Below are positions 21,506-33,424 of a stretch of DNA of 64,000 bases, piece by piece; position 1 is the first letter of the stretch; every line of letters begins with the position of its first letter. Position numbers and translations under genes: made by a program. The notes below the pieces were generated by a model. The model did not search any database and was not told the DNA's origin. It saw only the letters and a list, made by a program, of their open reading frames with translations. The DNA lies in contig OZ004584.1 of the NCBI GenBank assembly GCA_963924555.1, forward strand, positions 3,161,001-3,225,000, given 5' to 3'. Source of the DNA: Crambe crambe. Taxonomy: Eukaryota; Porifera; Demospongiae; Poecilosclerida; Crambeidae.

Positions 21506-22146
21506 CATATTGTTCACCTGCCTAGTGGAAGGTTATTTGCCTCACTTAGCTGTCACAGTGAACCAAGCTATATTAGCAATTTTAGGTGACAGGTGAGAGT
21601 TAGCTAGGGTTTAAACTTTGACCCTAAACTATCATTTTCATTTCAAAGTTGAAAAAATTGGGTAGGTAGGGCCCGCGAAACATATAATAAAATTGGTATG
21701 GCCTAAGCCATGTGCTGAAAATTGAGATTTTTTCTTATGTTTTTAATCAAGTAAATTTTGGGTAGGTAGGGCCCGAGAAACGACTAAGTTACTCTACTTA
21801 CTTACGCCAAAAAACATCAGTGGGAAGGATCCTCTTAGCCCATCGCAAACCCTTCTCTATGTATACAGACTTGAACAGCTCCTGATTGGTAATTTCCTCT
21901 GGGTCTCCCATACCACTCCAGCAATACCTGAGATTTAATCACATGATAATATTCCGTCAAAACTGTCATCTTCTATGTACAACAGAATGAACAGTCCACT
22001 TTCACTATGTGCATAAAGACTTACCTATTGTAGCAAAATTAATGGTTGCACTTTCTAGTTCCAAGGACTTGATCACTTATTCATGGTCGCTACAGGAGAC
22101 AGACATCAGTAAACTACCCAGTAAACTAGCTAGTATAACACCTTAC

Positions 22147-22428
22147 CTCTTGGGTGTGCTGTGGCTATCCTTTTGAAGATTCCTCCATCAAGCTTCCTAA
22201 CACCAGCTGCTAGTTGCCTCCAACTCGGTTTGCCATATTTGGCAGTGTTGTAATTCTGCTTCAACCACTCAGTAATGGTGTCAAACAGGCACCTACTACA
22301 ATTTCCAGAGTTATTCCTGCAGATGACCTCAATGGCACTGGTCTTCAGTCTGAGGTAAGTAGCAAGAGTGTCCCAACTGGCCGCCAAATCCTCCACTTCA
22401 TCTATCACATCCGTTATGTCTTCAGCAT
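22147..22428 (-). CDS. Copy 3: death-domain exon
   Basis: The same 282-bp exon as in copy 2, with the blocks VEDLAASWDTLATYLRLK, TEWLKQNYNTAKYGKPSW and RQLAAGVRKLDGG. It is open, with TAG acceptor and GAG/GTAAGG-type donor. The near-identity to copy 2, well above that of the GTPase half, fits recent exchange between copies. Confidence 0.85.
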
Positions 22429-22484
22429 CTATTTATCAATGCAAATTGACTCATTATAAGTTTGAGGGAGATCTGATGACTCAC

Positions 22485-22808
22485 CAAGTACAGAATCATC
22501 TATCACTTCAAGAACTTGTTTCCACTCAGTTCCACTGACCTGATACAAAATATTACACCCTTCACTAGTAAAAATCAAAGGGCAACTGAGAGATTAACTC
22601 ACATGCTGTCCAGCACTTGATGGGGGAGTCCCTAATCGATTGGTTGCTGGGAGTGGAGTAACGTGACAGTGGACACCTAGAAATAATTAAGAAATAAGAT
22701 ATGAAAATTATGCTGCAAGGAGACAAGAGATTGTTTGCACTACCAGTACTGACCAGACTGAGATGAGATAGGTCTACTTGTACTCTCTCCACTACTATCA
22801 GTCAGAGG
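22485..22808 (-). CDS. Copy 3: small linker exons
   Basis: Counterparts of the three small copy 2 exons. The one at 22485-22539 (SGTEWKQVLEVIDDS) is the same 55 bases long as in copy 2, with conserved CAG and GTGAG borders. The others encode Ser/Pro/Gly-rich sequence. Confidence 0.5.
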
Positions 22809-23005
22809 CTACAATGAAGGGAAGAAATATGATATGCAATCCTGTTTACCAGTATAACATGAGAGTTATTGTTAAAGGATTATCTTGGTCACTTTAGACT
22901 ATATATCATGCTTACTAAATACCGTAAGGTTCTCTACTCTATATAATGCACACCAAATCCTTATGCTATGATTTCAGAACAAGGTACTTGCTACTATCTA
23001 CTTAC

Positions 23006-25182
23006 CTTTCCATACCAAACCAAATGCTGATTTTGCATATAAATTGGTTCAGGTTCTTCGGGATTCTTGAGGCAGTCCATTATGTAAGGAGAAGCCTCTT
23101 CACTGTCCACAATGCACAAGTGGTCTCTTCCAGAGTGAGAGGGACATTCAAAGGAGAGTTGGTAGCTCACAGGAAAGGTGTAGTTCATGCGAGAGGTGAC
23201 TGTCTTCAGTGTACACTCAATGATTTCTCGGATGGCACAACACACTTCGTGTGTTGGGGTCTTGGTGATCGGTAGTCTCTTGATGGATACCTCATAATAC
23301 TTTGGTTGGGAGACAAGGGTGATGGTGTCACGATCAGCTCCAAATCGAAACTGCACTCGATTCTTCTTGATACCTTTTTTGATCATTTTGAGTGAGCTCT
23401 GTCCGACTAAGTTGGCAATGGTGGCAGGAAAGACCCCAAGTGGTACGAAACCACATTCATATTGAATCAAGAGAGAGGCAAGAAGGAGTTGGTTGGAATC
23501 AATCTTTCGAAAGTCACTCAGTTCTTCACTGCTCACATTCTCAAGGATACAGGGCATTAGGTAGACCTTTGAACTCTGTGAAGGGTTGGACTGGACTATG
23601 GGAGCTATGATGTTGAGATGTTCCAGCAGCTTCACCAGTTGCTCCAGGGGTATGTAATCTCCTGAAACACCAATAATACTTCTTCTTATATCTTCAAGGG
23701 AGAACTGTCCCGTTTTCCTAAACCTCTCAGAGGCAGCCACACCCATTCGACCAAACTTAAAAGCATTGATGATCAGATTGGTCACACTATCAAATACAAT
23801 TTGAATATCACAAACAACTGTGTCCTTTAACTCGGGTAGGTTGGGGAAGTACATCAGGACTCCGGCATGGTGGTGGAGGAACCACAGAGCTGTCTTTGTA
23901 TCAGCAGCTGTCATACCAAGCCTCTCAGCAAGTTGCAGACAACTCTGCAGACTGGCTATTCTCTTGTCTCTCTTTCGCAGGCAGAGACTCAGCATCAGCC
24001 ATGCAGCTGGGATGCGAAGCTTCTTGAAGTGCTTCTGCAAACCTTTCTCCAGAAAGGTACGAATCTCTCTGACTTCATCTGCTCCCCCCGTCATGTTGTC
24101 TATGGGGAGTACCATTCTGCCTTCAGATGAAAACTGGACCAGATCGTCCCTGAAGAAATCGGTAGATCGAATCATATGTTGTAATTTTTGATCAAATTTG
24201 TCAATTTCCTCTTCAAACACTTTATCTTTATGTGTCCCAATTATGTATGCAACAGATTTGGAAGAAGAAGCTAAAAGCTCATCCAATTTAGAATCAGAGG
24301 CTCCTTCATTACTCTCTTGTGAGCTGTACGACTTGAAGCAAGCAATACTGGCTAGAGCTGAGAGAAGGACTTCTTCCACAGTATAGGTGGACTCGACGGG
24401 CAAGGTGGACTCACCAGATGGACTGAGGAAGGAAATAGTGTAACTTTTCTGGAGGTCATCGATCAATTTACAAAATAAAAGATAAAGGGCAGGACCGATG
24501 GTGAGTGCTGGGAGCATGTCCATCAACTCGGGATGGCCCCCTGTATCTTCCATGTTCAGTAGTGCTGCATCCTTGAAGAGCTGCTTCATATGACTCCAAT
24601 TCTTGGCACTCATGGCATTACGGAACAAGTCAGCCATTTCTTCCACGTCAACATTGCTGCCTTTTTCCATTGTTGGAGATGACTGAGGTTCAAGAAGAGG
24701 CCTTTTCATAGGGGGAGGTCCATCAGACTCCATTCCTGAAAAATGGGTGTTGGAGAGCTTGGTCCTATATACTTCTTGAGTAGAAGGTGTTTCATCATGA
24801 ATGCTGGACCCATCACTCACACTTTCTTCATTGGAGTTGATGTTGGATGTTTTCTGTTGAAAAATCTGCTGATAGAAGAGCTGCAGGAACATGTGTGCCT
24901 CGTCTGTGAGGTCTTTGGCCGCTAACCAATCTGTTTGCGTCACCATGGCTGTAGTGCAGGAGAGGTTCCTGATGATCATTCGTCCTGACTCAACTACACC
25001 TGTACTAGGCTGCTCTGCCTCTCCAGCTGAAGCTATGTCTGTGATCTCTCCAGTCAGGCGGCGACGGGTCGTTGTCTTTCCTAAACGAGGACCTCCAACA
25101 AAAGCCATTTTGACAAAGAGCATTTCTATGGATTCTTGTGTGGCAAGAATTTGGCGGTACGCATTCAGGTAGTCAGTTTTGC
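23006..25182 (-). CDS. Copy 3: Roc-like GTPase plus COR exon, intact
   Basis: An open exon of about 2.18 kb (around 725 residues) from a CCATCAG acceptor to an AAG/GTAAGT donor. It has the P-loop GGPRLGKTTTRRRLTG, DTGGHPELMDMLPAL (His replaces Gln in the DTGGQ motif) and GTHKDK. The COR-like part starts IPAAWLMLSLCLRK. It lacks the roughly 50-residue insert that copies 1 and 2 have before HLNIIAPIVQ. The GTPase half is clearly closer to copy 4 than to copies 1 and 2, while the final 230 residues match copy 2 closely. The Gln-to-His change at the position usually linked with hydrolysis may alter GTP turnover. Confidence 0.9.
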
Positions 25183-25329
25183 CTGATGGGATAAGAGAGT
25201 TCAGTTTCTAACACAGATGTATTATTTTAAATAATGCACACCTGGCTGATAAAATTAAGACTTCAGAGGGTCTGAAAGTGCCTAAAAATTCCACCAACTG
25301 AACCTTAACTTTAGGAGGTCTAGTTATCT

Positions 25330-25358
25330 CCCCCCCCCCCCCCCCCCCCCCCCCCCCC
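25330..25358. repeat. Poly-C tract
   Basis: An unbroken C run of about 29 bases in the intron between the death-like and GTPase exons of copy 3. Confidence 0.95.
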
Positions 25359-25479
25359 ACTTTGGAACCTTGCTATGTAATTTATATGGGTCAAATACAG
25401 TACAAAGTGTATTCCGAAGAGTCTAAATTTTTTTGAGGATGGTGCATAAGCTAGCAGATAGGATATTGCCTCCCCCACA

Positions 25480-26200
25480 ACTCGTACATGTCCAATGGTG
25501 CCGTAGACAATCTACATATATCCTGGGATGGCATACAATCTTAGACAATCCCATAATACTTCTTGGATGGCCATACACACTCTGTGGCTACTCCTGGGAT
25601 ATATACTGCAGCTGTATATTCCCACCACTGGCAGAGTATACAATGATACCTGGGATACTGTGCACATCCCAGGACACTCCTGGGATACTACTACACATAT
25701 ACCACTCCTAACAGAATATCTATGGATACTCTGTCCATCCCAGGATACTACCTGGATATATACACTGCAACATATCACTGGCTCAGTTTGCACATCCCAG
25801 GATATTCCTGGGATACTACTGCTGACAGAGTATCCACAGACACCTGGGATATACTCTGTCCATCCCAGGATATCACTGCAGTATATCCCCACAACGGAAT
25901 ACTTTGCACATCCCAGGATACTCCTGGGATACTACACATACACTTATAGAAACACCTGGGATACTCTGTCCATCCCAGGATATCACTGTAGTATATCCCC
26001 ATAACTGGCAGAGTAGAATACTTTACACATACACTGTGGCATATCCCCATACCCTGCTGACAGAGTATCCACAGATACCTGGGATACTCTGTCCATCCCA
26101 GGACACTCCCAGGATATCACTGCAGAATATCCCCACAACTGGCAGAGTAGGATATCCCAGGATACTCCTGGGATACTACACATACACTGTGGTATATCCC
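25480..26200. repeat. Intronic minisatellite with palindromic unit
   Basis: About 700 bp of imperfect tandem repeats built around CATCCCAGGATACTCCTGGGA and variants (ACACATACACTGTGGTATAT, CCACAGATACCTGGGATACT). Each unit holds the palindrome CCCAGGAtactCCTGGGA. Open frames on both strands are repeat by-products. It is absent from the corresponding introns of copies 1, 2 and 4. Confidence 0.85.
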
Positions 26201-26266
26201 CATTATGAAGGCCTGGGAATTGGATGATACCTACACAATACACCTTTGTATAAAATCTTTACTCAC

Positions 26267-26563
26267 CAGTGAGGTAGTCCTCAATCTGCACGCTCAGTTC
26301 ATTCAGTTCAAGTTTCTTCAATACATCAAACAGTGATGTCCAGGTTCGACTCTTTCCTGGAGATTCCCATTGGCTGATCACAACTTCAGCTTTAGCACAA
26401 TCAGACACACATTGACGCCAGACAGTCTTATTCACAGTGATACCAACTGCTTTTATCAGTTCAGTGTGGACCTTTGCCAGTGACGTGACTACCTGGATTC
26501 CTACTCCTTCCAGTCTAGAGAGAGCACTCATGCTGAATTGACTCTCAGGGTTGAATGGGGTCA
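26267..26563 (-). CDS. Copy 3: death-like domain exon
   Basis: Open, with the same borders as the other copies. The middle loop differs: where the others read ITLEHRLVSDPAQAVE, this copy reads ITVNKTVWRQCVSDCAKAE, so one inter-helix loop is replaced. The ends TPFNPESQFSM and LSVQIEDYL are conserved. Confidence 0.75.
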
Positions 26564-26704
26564 CTGGGAATGGGATAAATTACAAAGCAGTTAAATTGGG
26601 ACCTCCAGAGTATTTAAGAATTGTTGAGATGGACCATTTTGATCTTGTGATACTATTACATCATCATGACATAATCAATTATTTGGGCAGAATTCAGTAG
26701 TCAC

Positions 26705-27605
26705 CTTTCAATGATGCCTTGAACACCCTGTTATTATCTCCATATTTATTCCTTCCTCCTAACACCACCAATTCTCCTGTGGGGAGGACAATAGTAGCAG
26801 TCCTACTTAACTCTATAGGTAATTTCCCCACATGTAACCAGGAGAGGGTGTGGAGGGAGTAGGCGAAACAGATCTCAGAGGAACGGGCATTACTAATAAA
26901 ATATCCTCCAGTAGCTATCAGCTGATTTGCAAATGATGAAAGAGAGGAAAGTTTGAGATGAATCTGTGACTCACTCCACAAACCACTGGAGTATGACATT
27001 TCTTGACTATAATCTTCATTAAGGAGTGACTCCAACTTGCAGTGAAATACTGAGGGACCCTGTCCCCAGCCACCCATCAAATACAGTCTTCCTTTATGGA
27101 GAGTGGATTTCAAACTACTGCATGCTTTAGGTAGAGGTTGAACAGACGACCACTCATTGTCTTTGAGTATCTCCACTACATTCACTCTTTCCCCTCCACT
27201 TAATTTACCACCTGATACCACCAAACATTCAGGACTTCCGGTGTTCAATGCTGATGAATAATAACGACTAGTTGGCATTGGTGGCAGTGATGGTTGCCAG
27301 TTCGTTCCTCCTTTAAGTGTCCATAGTTTATTTGTAGCCATACGAGTATCAAGTTTCTCTCCACCAACGAGCACCACCTGAGAGTGGTAGGTGGTGAGGC
27401 CATAATAACAGGTGGGTGTGGTCACTTGTGACCATAAGTTCAAATCAGTGGAAGATATAAACAGTGAGGCTTCCTGTGATGGTGTGTCCCCTCCTCCTAC
27501 GTATATCTTGTCCTGCAGTAGCACACATTGGACATCTTCCATACCCACTGGTAGTGGAATGTACTCTGCCCAGTCAAGTGAGGCTAGGGGGTGGAGGATA
27601 TCAAC
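26705..27605 (-). CDS. Copy 3: Kelch-like propeller exon
   Basis: An open exon of about 900 bp with all six double-Gly blade ends (KIYVGG, QVVLVGG, CLVVSGG, RLYLMGG, LIATGG, LVVLGG). Loop sequences such as YFISNARSS and NKYGDNN are copy-specific. Borders as in copies 1 and 2. Confidence 0.8.
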
Positions 27606-27854
27606 CTGTAGAGTTATAGTAGAGAATAGTTACCTTGCACACATACAGGGTTAAGCAATCATCTTTGACACAATGGAGGAACAGAATAGAGGGAGGTGTG
27701 TCACATAAAAGGGATGTGGTTGTCTGCCATCTTAAAGAGCAGAGAATGTATAGACTCATTGCAGTTTCAGTAACATTATTGGACTTGTCTGTATATTACC
27801 AGCACACAACCATCATGTTGGAGGTAGTCTCCTGCCCCTTCTCCATGAGACTAC

Positions 27855-28005
27855 ATGTGGAACCTCCAAATGATGGACACTCCAAATAAAGAACACCTCT
27901 TTGTAAAGGACACTTGTTGCTGTCCCACCATAGTACTTTGTGTATTAAATGACCTCTGAATAAAGGTCACCTCTCTATAAAGGACAATTTCAACTTGTCC
28001 GTAAA
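27855..28005. mobile_element. Truncated pogo/Tigger-like MITE 5' of copy 3
   Basis: Left end GTGGAACCTCC as in copies 1 and 2; the right end is missing because the similarity stops at about 28003, where unrelated sequence leading into Helitron-like DNA begins. Confidence 0.6.
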
Positions 28006-28134
28006 TTGTACTAGTTGGCTAGCAAAGGAAGCAGTCATGTATATTGAGATTCCGATACGTACATCACATTTAATACGCATGTGTATACACGTTGTTGCAA
28101 TGAGCATGCGCATATTTTCTATGGAGACCAAATC

Positions 28135-28660
28135 ATTACAGAGGAAAGACTTCTCTTGCATGCTCGCTGATATGAAGAGAAATAAACTGATACAGAAGAG
28201 AAGAGTCAAGCTAGACAAAAGAAATGAAAAAGATAGAGCTAGAAGGAGAGCAGAAACGGAGAAACAGAGAAAGACAAGGTTCGCAAGAAGAAATGAGAGG
28301 GATAGAGCAAAAAGGAAGGCAGAGTCTCCAGAAGAGAAAGCTACTAGGCTGGAGTGCATGCACCAGAGACCGCCTAGACTCCAACTTCCACAGCAAAACA
28401 GGAATGCTTTTTGCTTGAGCAGATTCATGTCCGAAATGAGATGCTCAAATTTCATAAGGAAATGTCATCAATACAAACTGTTGCATGTTCTATTTGCCTT
28501 GAGTATGAAGTTGACATCAAAATCATCTGAATATCTCAGATGTAGTCGGGATAAAAATACCCCAAAACTCTTATTCTGCTGCAAACAACATGAGCCCTGG
28601 ACCTATTCCAGGTTGATGAGTAATATAATGTACTTCAGCTAATAGCAAACTTGAGTAGCA
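28135..28660 (+). mobile_element. Helitron-like fragment, N-terminal part
   Basis: A Lys/Arg-rich repeat (DRARRRAETEKQRKTR, then RNERDRAKRKAESPEE) is followed, after frame changes, by a Cys-rich stretch (CSICLEYE, then CSRDKNTPKL) and a DPGPIP-like motif. This order is known from the N-terminal region of animal Helitron helicase ORFs that carry a DUF6570-like domain. At least two frame breaks; not functional. Confidence 0.6.
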
Positions 28661-28856
28661 TACAATGTACCTCAGATAATAGTGAACTTTGAAGTGTAGC
28701 TAACTGCTATTAATGAATAATGCTCCTCAGGTTAAAAGTGTCAGTGGGCAGCAGTAAGTTATTATGAGATCTTACAGAACATATTTGTATCGAAGTAGAA
28801 GAGATCTTTTCTAGCAGTCAATAGCACTGCATCTGTAGCAGCTAGCTAAATATCAG

Positions 28857-29060
28857 AGAGAGCAGTAGCTCTCTCTATGTAGGGATGATGCAGACGGCTG
28901 CGTGCTCCGCCTATAGACCAATACAAAAGTGAAATTCTAGTTCCACCACTTAGACTTAACAAAAGCTACTGTGGATGATTATCCAGCCTACTAGAGCCTA
29001 CTACAATGTGCAGACCAAGTTTCAGGACCAGGGAGCTTACCATTTCAAAAATACAGCAAG
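28857..29060. repeat. Family B dispersed repeat, inverted copy
   Basis: Reverse complement of 15345-15545, starting with the hairpin AGAGAGCAGTAGCTCTCTCT followed by ATGTAGGGATGA. Confidence 0.65.
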
Positions 29061-29084
29061 CAGGTAAATCACTGGATTCTTCTT

Positions 29085-29310
29085 CTTCTCTATCAGAGAG
29101 TGCGGTAGCACTCTCTATGTAGGATTAGTACGGAATGGACGTGGCTTCTCTCATTAAAACACTACAAACTGGACTCTCTGTATCTCTTCTATTCTTGCTA
29201 CAGGCTCAACTAAACTTCTTACATCTGGAAAACAATGCAGAAGATGATATGTCCGCTCAAACTCCTCCAAAACAGCGTCAACAATCTGCACCAGCCGCCG
29301 TCTAAATCTA
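29085..29310. repeat. Repeat with hairpin cap, three related copies
   Basis: It begins TATCAGAGAGTGCGGTAGCA, continues TGGCTTCTCTCATTAAAACA, and is followed by CAACTAAACTTCTTACATCT. Related copies lie at 36720-36826 (inverted) and 44550-44720. No conserved coding frame. Confidence 0.6.
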
Positions 29311-29629
29311 AAATTTTTATGACTCGATCATCATCATCATCATCATCATCTTCTTTGACGGCTGTAACTCCATGACCCATTCACATACAACAATCAAATT
29401 CATATAAACTTGTGCAGTTATAATCACACAATGTACTTTACAGTTTTCCTCCAAAATAATCAGTCATATTGAACGACTTTTCAATACAAACAAACGATAC
29501 TGTCAGCCATTTTGAAATTAATGACGTCATTTGTCACACGCAAGCGTCTGTCATGATCACATGCATGTACGCGCATGCCAACCAGTACAGCCTCTCTAAA
29601 TAAAATGAGATCATATAAAAAGTAAATAA

Positions 29630-29936
29630 ACAAGTGAAAAAAAATTATGCTAAATAAAAAGGCCATGTAGTGTTAGCCTGTACTTTTACCTATAGCAGTT
29701 TCTGTGAACAAAAATCAAAATTATGCTGCCTTCAATAATAATCCCTACATCACTGCCTAAACCAAGCAGAACTTTTATACTGACATGAACAATTAAAGCA
29801 GCTTGGTGGGAAGCAGTGATGTAGGGATTATTATTGAAGGCAGCATAATTTTGATGTTTGTTCACAGAAACTGCTATAGATGAAAGTACAGACTAACACT
29901 ACATGGCCTTTTTAGTTAGCATAATTTTTTTCCCTT

Positions 29937-29940
<4 letters not shown>
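29630..29940. mobile_element. Foldback element of about 300 bp
   Basis: The left arm (AAAAAGGCCATGTAGTGTTA to AATAATCCCTACATCACTGC) returns inverted in the right arm, with a spacer of about 70 bp. A degraded relative lies at 35460-35640. No protein. Confidence 0.7.
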
Positions 29941-29978
<38 letters not shown>

Positions 29979-30475
29979 GACCACCATATCTCTCGAACCA
30001 CTCAAGCTACAGCTATGATTTCTGGATAAATCCACTCCAACTAGCGGAGTACTTGACTAACTTAATTATTGGAAGCCATCTTTCCTACAATACGCATGCG
30101 CATATATTTGATATCCAATTATTAGAAATTATAATATTACTCAGCTAGATAATGATCATAGACTACAGTATCAACTCGGGGATTTTAGATTCACTAATCC
30201 ATGTACCGGTAGACTCTATTTCATCATCTTCGACCTCCAAGTATAGCTCAACAATAACACAACACCTTGACTCGTTGATAAATAGTGATTGGGCTGCTAT
30301 GCTATTGGAGAACTATTCTTCTTTCATCTGTCCCTGCATACACATAGAAGAATGAACTCTATACATAGCTAAAACCATAAAAGAGAGGGAAAAAAAGACC
30401 AGGAACAAGTAAGGGAAAAAACATTTTGTGAAATGAAAAAAGATGTAGGGATGATCACTGCTCAAAAAGTAAGGA
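29940..30475. repeat. ATT microsatellite and second copy of the dispersed repeat
   Basis: (ATT)n at 29940-29979, then sequence matching 14690-15210, including CTCAAGCTACAGCTATGATT. No gene. Confidence 0.65.
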
Positions 30476-30489
30476 AATGTTTTTTTCCC

Positions 30490-31380
30490 TTACTTGTTGT
30501 ACTTGTATAGCTACACAAACTGATTACAGCTTATATCAAGCAGAGGATCAAAATGCTGATATCAGCAGTGATGCCGCTCATGTCAATCTACCACCTTCCT
30601 CATGGACAGTATGGTTACAGGGGCCATGTAATCAACTTGCCGCAGGACATTGTCACCTTTGCTACCAGTCTTCCTAGACTTCCTGAAGATCTCAATATTC
30701 TTCTTGTGGGTACACATTATGATTTCAGAGTCAGAAAATCAGTAGTGCTATGTGCTCTCAGGTGGCTGAAAAACAACAATAAATATTACCACGAAATCAA
30801 GATTGATCCCATGCTGCCTTGAGCCAACTGCCAGTGGATGGAGACCTGACTGGACTCCGTACAATGAAGGACACTCTCATTGATGTGGAAGAGCTCCAGT
30901 CTACAGATGACAAGAATCCCCATGATATTGGCACATTTGTTCCTGTTGCTGCAAGGAAGTCCAAAAGTCAGTGAAGGACCACCAGTCATCAGCACATGAG
31001 CAAGTTGTGCCTTGGTCATCAAGAGGTGACGCTATAATTAATGAGTGAAGGTTACATCTTGTGTGCCTTTCCCACGCTGCTACCCACTGGTGCCAGTGAC
31101 TTTGTAACCCCACGTCAATGTACAATCACCATAGGCAACTACTTCAAACACCTGATGATATATGGAGACGGTCGACTTGAGGAGCTTCTAGGCACATGTG
31201 ACAGCTATGCTGCTGCATAGCTGTAATGATGATTGCTATGAAGTACGTAGCTACATATTATTTATAACGAATATACATCAGGAACGAGAACAGATGGATG
31301 ATGATCAACTAACCACGGTGCAAGACTCCATGGATGCTGATATGCCAGAACAGAGCAGACTTTTCATATGCTGTGAATAT
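30490..31380 (+). mobile_element. Helitron-like fragment, central part
   Basis: Recognisable blocks in shifting frames: YGYRGHVINLPQDIVTFATS, LPRLPEDLNILLVGTHYDFR, RKSVVLCALRWLKNNNKYYH, GTFVPVAARKS, a VPW/INE block, and TIGNYFKHLMIYGDGRLEEL. These occur in this order in animal Helitron proteins upstream of the Rep/helicase domains. Helicase motifs are not present. Several frame breaks. Confidence 0.7.
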
Positions 31381-31479
31381 TGACACCAATGTTGACTGGT
31401 CTCTAGCATCTCTGAGTGTTAATAAATTGTTACTGTATTTATCTCTTCTTGCAGGCCATTCATCTGAGCCTTATCATAT

Positions 31480-32973
31480 TAAATTTTGTGCTTTTTAGCA
31501 CCTTCCCCTGAGATCAGTGGCTACATGTGTTATATTTCAACACCCCATCATGCCATACCACTTGACTTCCCCCTGCTACCACTTCCACCTCCACTAGCAC
31601 CACAAGACAAAAGATACTTCACACCCTACCCTATAACTTACAATAATGGCCAGTTCCACCCTTCCACAACCCAGTACCAGCTCAATTATCAGCTCCATTC
31701 ATTTTCCAGTCAACAATGATCCTCCACCAAGTCTACTCAAATTAAAAGTGATGAGGAGGTAGAGCTTGCAAGAACCTCTGACCAAGCAGGATACTAAGTA
31801 CAGTATCGGCTTATGGGAGGCATTGATCTCTTACCGAGACAAGGAAAATGGGGATGAGATAAAATCCATAGGAATGCTCAGCAGGGAGGAACTGCAGTAC
31901 TGGCTAACTAAGGTAAAAAATTGGCTATTAGCTATATAAAGTTCTTTTATTATAGGTAAAAGAGATGGAACAGAATTTCCACCAAACTCTCTTCATCATA
32001 ATTTTATTGTTTGTGGCACTATGAGATATCTCAGGTGAAATGGACATCCAACAATTGATTTATTTGCAGATCATGATTTCATTGACTTCAAAAAGTCACT
32101 TGATGCCGAAATGAAGCGACTACAGTTCAAAGGTCTTGGATCAAAAAAACGCCATGGCAGAACCACTATCCCAGCAAGAGGAAGAGATGCTATGGCAGAA
32201 AGGACTTCTTGGAGATAAAGACCTTGCTCGACACTATGATCTTTTGTAATGGTCTTTATTTGCACTAAGAAGTGGAAGAGAACATAGACAGCTTCGATTT
32301 AAGACAATGTCAATATAGAGAACAAAGGAGAAAGACCATATTTATAGTACACAGAAGATGTATCCAAAAACAGGCCAAGGGGAATTAAAGGAGGGAACAT
32401 CAAGCCAAAAATTGTATTGCATCATGCAAACACTGACAATCCAGAAAGGCAACTATTCAAGAAATACATCGAGTTGTCCCTGACAAGAATCATTAATTCA
32501 TTTTATTTGCAGCCTGCTACTAATCCTACCAATGATCTGTGGATATAAGAAAACCTCTTGGACCTAACTCGTTGACGAAAACCACCTCCAGGTTATAGGC
32601 TCATTGCGTGCCATAACAGCAACAAGACTATATCAGAGTGGAGTAGATGAGCAGCTTGTGATGGAAATTAAGGATTGGTCACAGGAGTATTGAAGGGGTT
32701 AGGAGCTACAAGAGAACTTCAACTGAGCTGCAGGAAGTATTATCAGACATTCTTAATAACAAAGATAAAGTGCCTAAATTGTGCAATTCTGAAGTTATCG
32801 CTAATCAAGAAAACAACTCAGTAGCAGCCTATTTTCCACACCAACAGGAACATCTTTCCTCTCAGCTTGCTATATGCAGTACAAATATTCAGACAAACAC
32901 AAAAAATAGTTTACCAGGAACATTTATCTTCAACTCTTCATCTGTTACATTCAATATTAATACTAAAGACTAG
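31480..32973 (+). mobile_element. Crypton-like tyrosine recombinase remnant
   Basis: A Pro-rich stretch (31500-31719) is followed by YSIGLWEALISYRDKENGDE with IKSIGMLSREELQYWLTK, DIFADHDFIDFKKSLDAEMK-like sequence, LSQQEEEMLWQKGLLGDK, and RKPLGPNSLTKT. It ends with a catalytic-type region (SLRAITATRLYQSGVDEQLV, then GHRSIEGVRSYKRTS) and a tail ending FNSSSVTFNIN. This is the DUF3504/Crypton tyrosine recombinase arrangement, with HxxR-like and GHRS boxes. Frame changes and stops make it inactive. Confidence 0.7.
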
Positions 32974-32979
32974 CCAACA

Positions 32980-33420
32980 GTAACTTACCAAGCAACTATA
33001 CTGAAGAGCTTACCAGAAACATTATCTTCAAACTCCAACTCTTGTTCATCTTTATTAGTTTATTATTACCAATATATCATTAATTTTTATCTTGATATAT
33101 ATGCCACCTAATACATTTACTCCCATAGAGAAAAGTGCTAGCTAGCTCTTACTGTCATAAATTCCCTCCCTTAGGGTAAAGTGCGTTTATGACTCATAAA
33201 CGCACTGTTCCCCAGGCTATGAATAATAACAGTTTTAGGTTTTCGGAAGCTGACTGTTGAAAGAAGATGATAATGAAGATAATGATCATATAACATTGTC
33301 ATTAATTATTACTAAAGAGTCTATTTCTGTCTCTGTATTATGTTGGTAGTTCATAGCTGATTGTTTGAAGAAGATGATTATGAAGATAATGATCTATTAC
33401 TAATTTCTGTCTCTGGGAGT
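32980..33420. other. Spacer with short hairpin
   Basis: AT-rich. A 40-bp hairpin at 33178-33210 (AGTGCGTTTATGACTCATAA...). A partial direct repeat lies near 33240-33430 (GAAGATGATTATGAAGATAA). No gene seen. Confidence 0.5.
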
Positions 33421-33424
33421 TTAT

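Noticed and set aside
25433-26243. Several overlapping open frames on both strands
   Set aside because: They translate the minisatellite and share its periodicity; no splice context or conserved counterpart.
30786-31125. Minus-strand frames opposite the Helitron remnant
   Set aside because: The plus strand carries recognisable Helitron blocks; the minus frames have no family resemblance.
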